DNA of 64,000 bases from Paraphysomonas bandaiensis (Eukaryota; Chrysophyceae), in assembly GCA_965644295.1 (NCBI GenBank), contig CBFFRP010000078.1, forward strand, positions 62,001 through 126,000, written 5' to 3'. The notes under the pieces are model-generated. The model was not told the DNA's origin. It did not search any database and saw nothing but the letters and a program-made list of their open reading frames with translations. Positions 34,371 through 46,192 of the stretch are shown piece after piece (positions within the stretch are counted from its first letter, which is position 1; each line of letters begins with the position of its first letter). The position numbers were made by a program, and so were the translations under genes.

Positions 34371-37300
34371 TTAATACTTAACGTCAGACAACATATCATT
34401 ACGAGCCTTTTCAGCAGAAACAATAGATGCAACACCATCTATTATCATCTGAACGATCTCTAACTCTGTCTTGCCAAGGGTTACCTTGTTGCTTAACTCC
34501 CAGCAATCATCTGATCCTTCAACCTTACGAGCCATCAGGCCGTATTGAGTACATAGACGATGCAATTCGGCTTCCTCTCGTCCAAGGGTATCAAGCCTAA
34601 CAACCATACTAGCACGTAAACCAGTACCCACATTGGAAGGACATGTCGTCAAAAAACCGAAGCGCGCACTCGCCGCAAACTCCATTCCGCTTGATAGCAT
34701 ACAGCGTTCAATGCCATTCGTGGCGCCGATCCAGTCCTCAAACACAGATGATATATCACCCCCTTGGTTCTGACATATCACACTGAGATGATCATTTCCA
34801 TTAACCCATACCGCAAACTCGCTTGTCCCATTGCTGAACACCCCACGACCATCCGGCCAATCTCGCCCTACACCTGCACTACCATATGACGAGCTATCTG
34901 CAGGTGGAAAGGGCAGCAGCCCACAGCTCTCTAATCGTTTTCTTTCTTCAACCCCGAGATCATGTAAACTGTTATATACACATGCAAACTCCCCCTTCAT
35001 AGAAGCTAATGCATCTATTAAAGCTGATTCCAGCAACAGACGACCGGAAGAAGATATCGACGGAGGAAACTGGTAGCCCCTCACATTCCTCACTGATCTC
35101 AAATGGGTTGAAACCACGTAGTCATAATCAATAGTTTCCATCCGCTCCAACTCAGAACTATCTTGGTTGGTTACATATACATTATCAGTTTCAGAAAAGT
35201 TGACACCGTGATAACTTTTAACAACTGCATCAAATAGCTCCTTAAATGTATCATAGCTGTCTTCTTCACTTGCAGTTAGTCCAACTTCAGAAGCAGGAAC
35301 ATCAACGCCACACTTAATATGAGACATAATACCCACACCAGTCGCTGTATGGCGGTGTTTCATATCCTCAAACATCTCTTCCGTAAGGTGTTGACACATT
35401 AAAGACATGTGGTCGCTGGTAAAAGTAGGATACTTCAATGCATTCTCTGCAAATTCTTTATTTTGAGATATCACAAAGGCAACACCATCTATTATCATCT
35501 GAACGATCTCTAACTCTGTCTTGCCAAGGGTTACCTTGTTGCTTAACTCCCAGCAATCATCTGATCCTTCAACCTTACGAGCCATCAGGCCGTATTGAGT
35601 ACATAGACGATGCAATTCGGCTTCCTCTCGTCCAAGGGTATCAAGCCTAACAACCATACTAGCACGTAAACCAGTACCCACATTGGAAGGACATGTCGTC
35701 AAAAAACCGAAGCGCGCACTCGCCGCAAACTCCATTCCGCTTGATAGCATACAGCGTTCAATGCCATTCGTGGCGCCGATCCAGTCCTCAAACACAGATG
35801 ATATATCACCCCCTTGGTTCTGACATATCACACTGAGATGATCATTTCCATTAACCCATACCGCAAACTCGCTTGTCCCATTGCTGAACACCCCACGACC
35901 ATCCGGCCAATCTCGCCCTACACCTGCACTACCATATGACGAGCTATCTGCAGGTGGAAAGGGCAGCAGCCCACAGCTCTCTAATCGTTTTCTTTCTTCA
36001 ACCCCGAGATCATGTAAACTGTTATATACACATGCAAACTCCCCCTTCATAGAAGCTAATGCATCTATTAAAGCTGATTCCAGCAACAGACGACCGGAAG
36101 AAGATATCGACGGAGGAAACTGGTAGCCCCTCACATTCCTCACTGATCTCAAATGGGTTGAAACCACGTAGTCATAATCAATAGTTTCCATCCGCTCCAA
36201 CTCAGAACTATCTTGGTTGGTTACATATACATTATCAGTTTCAGAAAAGTTGACACCGTGATAACTTTTAACAACTGCATCAAATAGCTCCTTAAATGTA
36301 TCATAGCTGTCTTCTTCACTTGCAGTTAGTCCAACTTCAGAAGCAGGAACATCAACGCCACACTTAATATGAGACATAATACCCACACCAGTCGCTGTAT
36401 GGCGGTGTTTCATATCCTCAAACATCTCTTCCGTAAGGTGTTGACACATTAAAGACATGTGGTCGCTGGTAAAAGTAGGATACTTCAATGCATTCTCTGC
36501 AAATTCTTTATTTTGAGATATCACAAAGGCAACACCATCTATTATCATCTGAACGATCTCTAACTCTGTCTTGCCAAGGGTTACCTTGTTGCTTAACTCC
36601 CAGCAATCATCTGATCCTTCAACCTTACGAGCCATCAGGCCGTATTGAGTACATAGACGATGCAATTCGGCTTCCTCTCGTCCAAGGGTATCAAGCCTAA
36701 CAACCATACTAGCACGTAAACCAGTACCCACATTGGAAGGACATGTCGTCAAAAAACCGAAGCGCGCACTCGCCGCAAACTCCATTCCGCTTGATAGCAT
36801 ACAGCGTTCAATGCCATTCGTGGCGCCGATCCAGTCCTCAAACACAGATGATATATCACCCCCTTGGTTCTGACATATCACACTGAGATGATCATTTCCA
36901 TTAACCCATACCGCAAACTCGCTTGTCCCATTGCTGAACACCCCACGACCATCCGGCCAATCTCGCCCTACACCTGCACTACCATATGACGAGCTATCTG
37001 CAGGTGGAAAGGGCAGCAGCCCACAGCTCTCTAATCGTTTTCTTTCTTCAACCCCGAGATCATGTAAACTGTTATATACACATGCAAACTCCCCCTTCAT
37101 AGAAGCTAATGCATCTATTAAAGCTGATTCCAGCAACAGACGACCGGAAGAAGATATCGACGGAGGAAACTGGTAGCCCCTCACATTCCTCACTGATCTC
37201 AAATGGGTTGAAACCACGTAGTCATAATCAATAGTTTCCATCCGCTCCAACTCAGAACTATCTTGGTTGGTTACATATACATTATCAGTTTCAGAAAAGT

Positions 37301-40300
37301 TGACACCGTGATAACTTTTAACAACTGCATCAAATAGCTCCTTAAATGTATCATAGCTGTCTTCTTCACTTGCAGTTAGTCCAACTTCAGAAGCAGGAAC
37401 ATCAACGCCACACTTAATATGAGACATAATACCCACACCAGTCGCTGTATGGCGGTGTTTCATATCCTCAAACATCTCTTCCGTAAGGTGTTGACACATT
37501 AAAGACATGTGGTCGCTGGTAAAAGTAGGATACTTCAATGCATTCTCTGCAAATTCTTTATTTTGAGATATCACAAAGGCAACACCATCTATTATCATCT
37601 GAACGATCTCTAACTCTGTCTTGCCAAGGGTTACCTTGTTGCTTAACTCCCAGCAATCATCTGATCCTTCAACCTTACGAGCCATCAGGCCGTATTGAGT
37701 ACATAGACGATGCAATTCGGCTTCCTCTCGTCCAAGGGTATCAAGCCTAACAACCATACTAGCACGTAAACCAGTACCCACATTGGAAGGACATGTCGTC
37801 AAAAAACCGAAGCGCGCACTCGCCGCAAACTCCATTCCGCTTGATAGCATACAGCGTTCAATGCCATTCGTGGCGCCGATCCAGTCCTCAAACACAGATG
37901 ATATATCACCCCCTTGGTTCTGACATATCACACTGAGATGATCATTTCCATTAACCCATACCGCAAACTCGCTTGTCCCATTGCTGAACACCCCACGACC
38001 ATCCGGCCAATCTCGCCCTACACCTGCACTACCATATGACGAGCTATCTGCAGGTGGAAAGGGCAGCAGCCCACAGCTCTCTAATCGTTTTCTTTCTTCA
38101 ACCCCGAGATCATGTAAACTGTTATATACACATGCAAACTCCCCCTTCATAGAAGCTAATGCATCTATTAAAGCTGATTCCAGCAACAGACGACCGGAAG
38201 AAGATATCGACGGAGGAAACTGGTAGCCCCTCACATTCCTCACTGATCTCAAATGGGTTGAAACCACGTAGTCATAATCAATAGTTTCCATCCGCTCCAA
38301 CTCAGAACTATCTTGGTTGGTTACATATACATTATCAGTTTCAGAAAAGTTGACACCGTGATAACTTTTAACAACTGCATCAAATAGCTCCTTAAATGTA
38401 TCATAGCTGTCTTCTTCACTTGCAGTTAGTCCAACTTCAGAAGCAGGAACATCAACGCCACACTTAATATGAGACATAATACCCACACCAGTCGCTGTAT
38501 GGCGGTGTTTCATATCCTCAAACATCTCTTCCGTAAGGTGTTGACACATTAAAGATACGTGGTGGCTGGTAAACATGGGGCGTTTCATATTATTGTCATC
38601 TTTACGTATATCAGCTGACTCGGCGTCTACAGCACTCACATCAGTGGGTTCACCGGCCATCTTTGTGTCACTAGTAGCCATATTATCACGTTCACCAGCA
38701 CTTACATCGTCCGATATACCAGTAGAAATGGCGCCCACAGCACCAGCATCATCAATTGCATCAGTTTGATTTGTGTCACCAGCAACTACATCACCAGCTC
38801 CACTGGTATTCACACCATCAGATCCCCCAGCTTTGGCAGTATCAGCATTTGTGGAATCACGACTTACATCAGCTGACTCGGCGTCTACAGCACTCACATC
38901 AATGGGTTCACCGGCCATCTTTGTGTCACTAGTAGCCATATTATCACGTTCACCAGCACTTACATCGTCCGATATACCAGTAGAAATGGCGCCCACAGCA
39001 CCAGCATCATCAATTGCATCAGTTTGATTTGTGTCACCAGCAACTACATCACCAGCTCCACTGGTATTCACACCATCAGATCCCCCAGCTTTGGCAGTAT
39101 CAGCATTTGTGGAATCACGACTTACATCAGCTGACTCGGCGTCTACAGCACTCACATCAATGGGTTCACCGGCCATCTTTGTGTCACTAGTAGCCATATT
39201 ATCACGTTCACCAGCACTTACATCGTCCGATATACCAGTAGAAATGGCGCCCACAGCACCAGCATCATCAATTGCATCAGTTTGATTTGTGTCACCAGCA
39301 ACTACATCACCAGCTCCACTGGTATTCACACCATCAGATCCCCCAGCTTTGGCAGTATCAGCATTTGTGGAATCACGACTTACATCAGCTGACTCGGCGT
39401 CTACAGCACTCACATCAATGGGTTCACCGGCCATCTTTGTGTCACTAGTAGCCACATTATCACGTTCACCAGCACTTACATCGTCCGATATACCAGTAGA
39501 AATGGTGCCCACAGCACCAGCATCATCAATTGCATCAGTTTGATTTGTGTCACCAGCAACTACATCACCAGCTCCACTGGTATTCACACCATCAGATCCC
39601 CCAGCTTTGGCAGTATCAGCATTTGTGGAATCACGACTTACATCAGCTGACTCGGCGTCTACAGCACTCACATCAATGGGTTCACCGGCCATCTTTGTGT
39701 CACTAGTAGCCATATTATCACGTTCACCAGCACTTACATCGTCCGATATACCAGTAGAAATGGCGCCCACAGCACCAGCATCATCAATTGCATCAGTTTG
39801 ATTTGTGTCACCAGCAACTACATCACCAGCTCCACTGGTATTCACACCATCAGATCCCCCAGCTTTGGCAGTATCAGCATTTGTGGAATCACGACTTACA
39901 TCAGCTGACTCGGCGTCTACAGCACTCACATCAATGGGTTCACCGGCCATCTTTGTGTCACTAGTAGCCACATTATCACGTTCACCAGCACTTACATCGT
40001 CCGATATACCAGTAGAAATGGTGCCCACAGCACCAGCATCATCAATTGCATCAGTTTGATTTGTGTCACCAGCAACTACATCACCAGCTCCACTGGTATT
40101 CACACCATCAGATCCCCCAGCTTTGGCAGTATCAGCATTTGTGGAATCACGACTTACATCAGCTGACTCGGCGTCTACAGCACTCACATCAATGGGTTCA
40201 CCGGCCATCTTTGTGTCACTAGTAGCCATATTATCACGTTCACCAGCACTTACATCGTCCGATATACCAGTAGAAATGGCGCCCACAGCACCAGCATCAT

Positions 40301-42094
40301 CAATTGCATCAGTTTGATTTGTGTCACCAGCAACTACATCACCAGCTCCACTGGTATTCACACCATCAGATCCCCCAGCTTTGGCAGTATCAGCATTTGT
40401 GGAATCACGACTTACATCAGCTGACTCGGCGTCTACAGCACTCACATCAATGGGTTCACCGGCCATCTTTGTGTCACTAGTAGCCATATTATCACGTTCA
40501 CCAGCACTTACATCGTCCGATATACCAGTAGAAATGGTGCCCACAGCACCAGCATCATCAATTGCATCAGTTTGATTTGTGTCACCAGCAACTACATCAC
40601 CAGCTCCATTGGTATTCACACCATCAGATCCCCCAGCTTTGGCAGTATCAGCACTAACGGCATCACCAAGTGGATCAGGCCCACTAGTTTCACCAACAAC
40701 CATATCTTTAGGTTCATTTGTACTTACATCATTAGGTATATCTGGTGCCATGGTGTCCACAGCGTTGACACCACCATGTGCACCAGCATTTCTAGCAATA
40801 CTAGTACCCTCATCATCAGGGTCATTTGCCTCCTTTGTGTAGCCAACAACAATGTCATCACCTTTCGTAGCATTCCCGTCATCGGATGCATTTACAGTAG
40901 TTGTGTTAGCATTCACGGAATCATCAGCAACAACTGCATCCGTGGTGTCTTCGTCGTTAACATAATTTAAATCAGCCTCATTAGTGTCACCAGCAACCAC
41001 GCTACCAGATCTACTAGTGTTCACATTATCAGATACATCTTCAGCCACGGTGTCAGCGACGTTAACATCATCTATTGCATCGCTTTTACTTGTGTTATCA
41101 TCCACAGTGTTCACAACATCTGATATCCTAATTCCAGCAGACGCTATATCTTCAGATTCATGAAGATATTTCGAATCGCCAGAAGCAACATCACCAGTTG
41201 CATTTACAGCATTAGTATCAATAAGACTATCAGATATATCATCTGCTTGGTTGTCCGCGGGAGCCACACCATTAGGCACCTCAGTTGTCTCATTACAAGT
41301 GGCAGGCGTAACACTCGGTTCATTGTGAGTGTGGGATTCTTCAGTTCCGTTTTCGACGGCAGCATCAACGAAATATCGATAGACGTCCACAGTGGTAGTT
41401 GTTCCATCTGAGGGACCTGTCACTTCGCTTGCCCACAGAACAAAATCTTTCTCTGAAAGCATCGAACCCTTGGTTTTATTCAGGCGCTGAAAAATGTCCA
41501 CAGTCATGTTCCGTATGTGCATGGCACTGGGACATGTGCTCTTCTTGGCCACAATACAGGAACTTGCAATTGCAGTGCAAAACAATAGCACTTCCTGTAA
41601 AATCAAAGTATTAAGAGTTAATTTTATTGCGTTTTGTCTCATACCAATTCATCCATGGTTATGTAACCCGAATTATCAATATCCATAAGTTTAAATATTT
41701 TGATTCTCCTATCTTCTATGGTCAAACTCTCGTCTTTGTTGAGCAAAATTAGCCCCGTCAATAGAACAATAGCGTTTACACTACGATCCAACCAAATTAG
41801 AGTATTACAACTATAGTAGTTGAAAACCTACACCCCGACTTCGCTTCTTTGGAAGCATTGCATCAACTCCTCAGCATCGGGCTGGGAGAGGTTGCATAAT
41901 GCCTTCACATCGTCCACAGTAACACTAAAATCGTATTCCTTTTCTATATACGTAGAAATAGTTTGTTGTACAGAGTTCCATGTCCCTATAATGATTATGA
42001 GCTGGTGATATGGAACAGTAATGACTGTTAACTTACAGGATTGTAATTTAGACAGGACGATTCCCGATACTTCCAGTGAATTACCCACCCCCAT
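34371..42094 (-). CDS. Giant EF-hand, acidic-repeat, four-fold phosphagen-kinase-like protein
   Basis: Model: exons 42094-41832, 41780-41645 and 41594-34371, joined by 51- and 50-bp GT-AG introns, 2540 aa. The large frame alone appears to start at an ATG at 41642, but that ATG lies inside intron 2. Splicing instead restores a canonical EF-hand loop DIDNSGYITMDE (about residues 120-131). The start MGVGNSL fits an N-myristoylation signal (Gly2, Ser6). Next comes an acidic Asp/Thr/Ala/Val-rich region with about eight 86-aa repeats (DNA 38600-40680). Then come four almost identical 350-aa modules, each with complete phosphagen-kinase N- and C-domains (HLTEEMFEDMKHRHTATG; RDWPDGRGVF; CPSNVGTGLRAS). 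The active-site Cys and the RAS arginine remain. The usual NEEDHLR reads NGNDHLS, the first Arg of SxRxR is His, and the flexible GxxG loop is shortened. I infer pseudokinases. There is no signal peptide or membrane span. The first-exon start is less certain. Confidence 0.8.
34390..38580 (-). repeat. Four 1050-bp tandem repeats encoding phosphagen-kinase modules
   Basis: Exact 1050-bp periodicity. The same landmarks (for example GTAGGATACTTCAATGCATT) fall at about 35426, 36476 and 37526, and the rest of each unit appears identical at base level by eye. The first and last units diverge slightly at their outer edges (GATACGTGGTGGCTGG near 38553). The near-absence of synonymous differences points to very recent amplification or gene conversion. 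Confidence 0.9.
38600..40680 (-). repeat. About eight 258-bp tandem repeats encoding an 86-aa acidic unit
   Basis: Period 258 bp (86 codons), frame-preserving, with landmarks at 38773, 39031, 39289, 39547, 39805, 40063, 40321 and 40579. The units differ at a few positions: Ala or Thr before ISTGISDD, and Met or Val in ERDNMATS. These variants alternate in the middle of the array, which suggests that a two-unit block was duplicated. The outermost units are degenerate. Confidence 0.9.
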
Positions 42095-42622
42095 ATATAC
42101 TTTGATCGTTCCTCGTCACTCAAAACTATTTCAGAAGTCCAAAGGCATCAATTCTGTATGGTATTTTCTCCAATCGATCGATGAAGGTCAATGCATTGTC
42201 AGTATCATTAATATTCGCTTCGCTCGTTCAGTGATCAGCTTTCCCTACCGTTACACTACTACTGAGTTTTCAGCATATTCATGTCAAAATCAACTATTTT
42301 TAGCATTGTAACCCTAAAAAATATACAGCCGGCATACAGTACTCTGTATGTAAAGTTGATAAAGTGGTGCTGGATTTCGTAGGATATATCTAACATCTAG
42401 ACATTGTTCCACGAAAAGTGTGGCAAATCGTAAAAGAGGGCCCATAAACGACGGACTTTTATGAGTATAGCAGATACACAAGTAGGGATTTAAAATCATC
42501 TCATGCCTCTTTTCAGCTGATATAATCACCTCATCATATAATCTATAGCGTATAGTATTATAGTTGTAATTAACAGTGTTTGTGTCGTGTGTAGATTATA
42601 TTGAAGTACACTTATATTTATT
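42095..42622. promoter_or_regulatory. Divergent intergenic region, EF-hand giant / ubiquitin-like genes
   Basis: A 528-bp spacer between opposed starts, presumed to hold both promoters. If the giant gene has a further 5' exon, it would lie here. No motif is claimed. Confidence 0.35.
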
Positions 42623-43259
42623 ATGTCCTGTAAAAAACTGGAATATTTTGAAGATCTTGATGATGATCGCAATGATTTATCCCTCTATACATCTGACGCT
42701 AAGGATGATACCCCAACATCACCATTAAAAATGAGAGGAATGGGTTTGGATTTCTCTTCACTGTCTGGTGCTAAGAAAGATGAATATATCGATGATGGGC
42801 CCAGTATTCAAGAGTCCAGTGTAATGGTATAGATATCAACAATAGTCACGAACATCATTATAACTGATATATACAGGTGGTGTTCGACTTACCCGATGGC
42901 AGTCAGGGAGAAAATATGGTATGAAGAAAATGTGTCTTTGAAAGTTTAATTTCAATTGGTGTACAGTTTAAACTGGGCAACACAGTCGAGGTCCTGAAGA
43001 GCGTAGTGGAGAGTGATTATGGGATACCGATGACAGAGCAGGTAATACTCACAGTCAAATTATAGAATATTGTCTTGTCTAAATGCTTATCGTTGTTTTC
43101 TATTTTATAATCGTTCTTTATTTTTGCTTTCAGACTATGTTCCTTGAAGACCAGCCGATGATGAACCCACTTTCTCTTCTCGACTTTCCTGATGCGAAAG
43201 GTGTTGATGAAGTGTATATTAGAGTAGAAGGCCCTATGCCTTCTAGTGCTAGGAAGTGA
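42623..43259 (+). CDS. Small protein with a C-terminal ubiquitin-like domain
   Basis: Four exons (42623-42826, 42877-42918, 42967-43041, 43134-43259) give 148 aa. The N-terminal half is acidic and probably disordered (DLDDDRNDLSLYTSDAKDD). The second half, from about residue 70, reads VVFDLPDGSQGENMFKLGNT, VEVLKSVVESDYGIP and QTMFLEDQPMMNPLSLLDFP, ending YIRVEG. This fits a ubiquitin fold: beta-hairpin, a helix with VxxLKxxVxxxxGIP, the 'xxFxxxxxxxxxxxxLxD' turn and a final strand. There is no C-terminal di-Gly, so it is a domain, not a conjugated modifier. Function unknown; the exon joins are all in phase. Confidence 0.7.
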
Positions 43260-43507
43260 TCCAGCATGGTAGATATGTACTGGATGTGTGGTAGTGATAT
43301 TTCTATGTATGCACTTCGGAAGTAGGATCTAAAATTGATGATTTAAAGTCATCTATTGGCTGCACCACAATTGAGTGGCAAATATAGTATCCCCATTCAA
43401 CTTCCAGACTGTGGCCTGATTTCATAAGTAATATAAGTAATAAATAGTTGACAACGACTAGAAATGAAGTCATTTTATGTTAGAAATATTGCTATCTGCA
43501 ATAAATA

Positions 43508-43590
43508 ATGCAGCTCACGTTAGTTTCCCGTAAGATATCTCTGTTGGTAGTTATCCCCTAGAACGCCACGAAAAGGTGCAAGTCCGACAA
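43508..43590 (-). mobile_element. Family R left-end fragment
   Basis: On the minus strand it reads GTCGGACTTGCACCTTTTCG, then TGGCGTTCTAGGGGATAACT, then GGGAAACTAACGTGAGCTGC: the first 80 bp or so of the family. It lies about 110 bp from the next copy in the same orientation. Confidence 0.55.
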
Positions 43591-43702
43591 TAATGTAGCT
43601 AAATTGGCTTAGTCGTTAAGTAAAATTAAATCTGTTTCCAAGTATAAGAGTTACGAAGTTATATGAGGATAAAAGAGCCCGACTTCTTTTAACTTCGTTT
43701 GT

Positions 43703-44222
43703 ATATATTGAAAAGTCTTATTATTAGCAATATGCGTTAAGAATCTGCACCAGTTTAGTAGCTAGAAGAAAACTAGTCAAGCTAGATAGAAGTCTACCTG
43801 TAACTAACTAGTACAACTCTATTGTCCTACTATTTAACGCTTCGGAGGCTGCTTGTGCGTCACCGCAAGCCCCAAGGTGCAACCACGCAACCACCTCCGC
43901 TCGATCGCTCAAAGCAATCGCCGTGAACAAGCAGAATGTTGATATATCTGACAGCTGCTGACTTCAGGTTTCTTGAGTTCTTAAGGTGAACATCCCGGAT
44001 GCATGACTTCAGTAGGCAGCCCAAAACCCCGGTTACCCATCAGTTGGGCCCATCATTTCCGGATGCCTGTTTATTCGTCAAGGCCCACAAGCATTCGGCT
44101 ATGAGTGGGCAGAAGAATATCTGCTGTCTATGTTTGCGGCTCACTGTAGTTTCCCGGAGAATTATCTCCCGTACTTATCCCACAGAATACGACGAACAGG
44201 TGCGATTCCGACTTTGTTGAGG
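43703..44222 (-). mobile_element. Family R complete short copy
   Basis: Reading the minus strand, it begins CCCTCAACAAAGTCGGAATC and ends TAATAATAAGACTTTTCAAT. It retains the AACATTCTGCTTGTTCACGG segment that the 21413 copy lacks, so the short copies carry different internal deletions of a longer parent. The hairpins near the tail are present. Confidence 0.65.
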
Positions 44223-44953
44223 GACTTCCTTTGTTACTATATATTCACCATTACATATATATGAGTTGATTTCACCTACTGTACACAACTAGCTCACTTC
44301 AAGTGCAGAATATATATCTGCGTAACTCATCAAGGAATAAGGAGTATCGTCCTTTCTCCCTCCTGTCAAAGCTTGAAAATTCAGAATTTTAGCTCTCGTC
44401 TCAAGATTTTAAACGCGGAAGGATATAGGATTACTTATAACCCAGGGTTACTAAAAAGAACTAATAGTTACTGTTTGCATTCATGTCATTCTTTGGTTTT
44501 GATTCTTAATATAAGAAGTAATGCTAACGAACAGCTGCCTGGTAGTGTTGCTATATTTATTCAGAACGAGAAGCTAGGTTATGCTTCTTCAGACTAAAAT
44601 GCTAATACTCGATAAGTAATACCTCTTAGTATCCTAACAGAAGTCCTTCTGCTCAACAAGTAACGGAAATCGCGTTCAGTTGCAATTCTTACTATGGTCA
44701 TATACTTACAAACAATTTCGTTCCAACTCTTGCGCTATACATAATGCACATGTTAAATATATCAGAAAGAAGCGGTATATATACATCCCACTTGATTGCA
44801 TACTATACTTTCCCATCACGATTCACTACGTATTGAGAAAAACTATCCCCCGTAAAACCCAAAGGACTCGCTAGTACATGGATCTCGTAGACAATTATTG
44901 GCATGGGTGTGATGTCACCACTTCTCTATATATTGATTGATAGTAACTCCTCC

Positions 44954-46192
44954 CTATCCACCCCTTGTTTCTCTTTCTGTTGTACTTGAATTTCCTCTAC
45001 GCCTCGCACGACCCTGTGCTGTAATGTTTGAAGCCTGAATTCGATCTCTCTCGTCCTCGGAGTCACTTAAGGTGATCACAATGCGCTGCTTTCGGCGTCG
45101 ACGACCCTCACCATCCTCTGCACTCTCCAAAGGTTGGTCTCCATTGGAACTATCTGCGGGTGCATCAGGCTGCCTTACACGCTTTCTACGTCCTGTATTT
45201 GCTACCCTCGTTGGGCGGGAAGACATTGAAGATAGAGTCGATTGAGGAGCGTCACTTGAGACGGAACCTACACCTCTTTCATCCTCTTCACGCTCCATAG
45301 CTGCGAAAGCCTCCATTCGAGATCGGTATAGCGCAGATCGTGTGCGCGAGTCTCGAGCGGGAGCGACAGGGGGAGCAGACTGCAACATTGTGTCATTTGT
45401 CGCGGAGCGAGAGGACGGTGGCGCACTAGCGACGTCTCGGGAGGATGAAGCTGCATGAAAAGGAGGTTGGCCACGACGAGATCGACTACTACCTGTCGCT
45501 TGATGTTGCCCTTGTTGATCTCTTCTCCTACGCACATTCCTAGTTGAAGGACCTGGTCTATTCTCACGTCTAGTACTTGCAGTGGGCACATCCTGCGGTC
45601 CAGGGCGCCATCCAGCTCGGGAAGGAGAAAGCGAACTCACTTCACCTTCATCATCGTCAAGAATTTCAATAACAGGTACACCATTTTCTATAATTTCAGT
45701 CGATCTAACCACGTCGGGGGGTGTCAAAGGCATGGGAGATCGTGGCCACCACAACAATTGATCTTCATCTTCACCATCAATATAATCAGAATCAAGTTCA
45801 TCGTCAAATTCGCTCATTCTCATCAACATAGCACGCGACGTATGGGAAAATATCATTGCCATTATATCATGAATATGAATTCCGTGTGTCATTATAGTCG
45901 TGAAAGGGCTATTATGATGATCACTGCGCTGTACTTTACTCTTCACCTTCACCACCTTAGGCTTCTTCGCTTTACCCTTTCGTCCCTTTGTATCTGTTGG
46001 AGTTGGAGCGGTCACCTTATGAAAATCTCGTTTACATACAGGACATTTATTAGTAACTTTACTCCAGTTTATTATACAATCAAAACAAAACTTATGTTCA
46101 CAACACTCTATTAGCCCTCGATTTTTAATCGTATCAAGACAGATAACACAGTCCTCGTTATCCGATGACTTTCCTTTGACAGGGTCTTCCAT
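44954..46192 (-). CDS. RING-HC (C3HC4) finger protein, probable E3 ubiquitin ligase
   Basis: A single exon of 412 aa. The RING is at the extreme N-terminus, with zinc ligands C15, C18, C31, H33, C36, C39, C50 and C53 (DCVICLDTI, CCEHKFCFDCI, KCPVC). This is followed by a Lys-rich nuclear-localisation-like stretch (KGRKGKAKKPKVVKVKSKV). The remaining 320 residues are Ser/Arg/Pro/Asp-rich and probably disordered, with a short hydrophobic segment GVPVIEILDDDEGE that looks like a SUMO-interacting motif (VPVIEIL followed by acids). The layout resembles TOPORS and PHRF1-type nuclear RING proteins: N-terminal RING, SIM, RS-rich tail. This is inference. Head to head with SPT5. Confidence 0.85.
   Translation of the reverse strand: MEDPVKGKSSDNEDCVICLDTIKNRGLIECCEHKFCFDCIINWSKVTNKCPVCKRDFHKVTAPTPTDTKGRKGKAKKPKVVKVKSKVQRSDHHNSPFTTIMTHGIHIHDIMAMIFSHTSRAMLMRMSEFDDELDSDYIDGEDEDQLLWWPRSPMPLTPPDVVRSTEIIENGVPVIEILDDDEGEVSSLSPSRAGWRPGPQDVPTASTRRENRPGPSTRNVRRRRDQQGQHQATGSSRSRRGQPPFHAASSSRDVASAPPSSRSATNDTMLQSAPPVAPARDSRTRSALYRSRMEAFAAMEREEDERGVGSVSSDAPQSTLSSMSSRPTRVANTGRRKRVRQPDAPADSSNGDQPLESAEDGEGRRRRKQRIVITLSDSEDERDRIQASNITAQGRARRRGNSSTTERETRGG

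Larger units (their letters stand above)
43260..44953. other. Intergenic region with two family R copies
   Basis: A partial copy (43508-43590) and a full short copy (43703-44222), both on the minus strand. The ORFs at 43999-44220 and 44373-44597 lie within or beside these repeats and are unsupported. Confidence 0.5.

Noticed and set aside
34831-38226. Plus-strand 81- and 70-codon frames repeated every 1050 bp
   Set aside because: Antisense shadows of the four phosphagen-kinase-like modules, repeated only because the modules are.
34390-40680. CRISPR-like or satellite repeat array
   Set aside because: The periodicity is coding and frame-preserving, units are hundreds of bp, and there are no spacers.
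38773-40842. Plus-strand frames of about 84 codons recurring every 258 bp
   Set aside because: They are antisense shadows of the tandem 86-aa repeat in the giant minus-strand gene.
41595-41642. Signal peptide at the start of the giant ORF
   Set aside because: The first 16 codons are intron sequence; the joined exons give an EF-hand here.
44373-44597. 74-codon frame MKIQNFSSRLKILNAEG...
   Set aside because: No recognisable domain, AT-rich codon make-up like the surrounding non-coding DNA, and no supporting splice structure.
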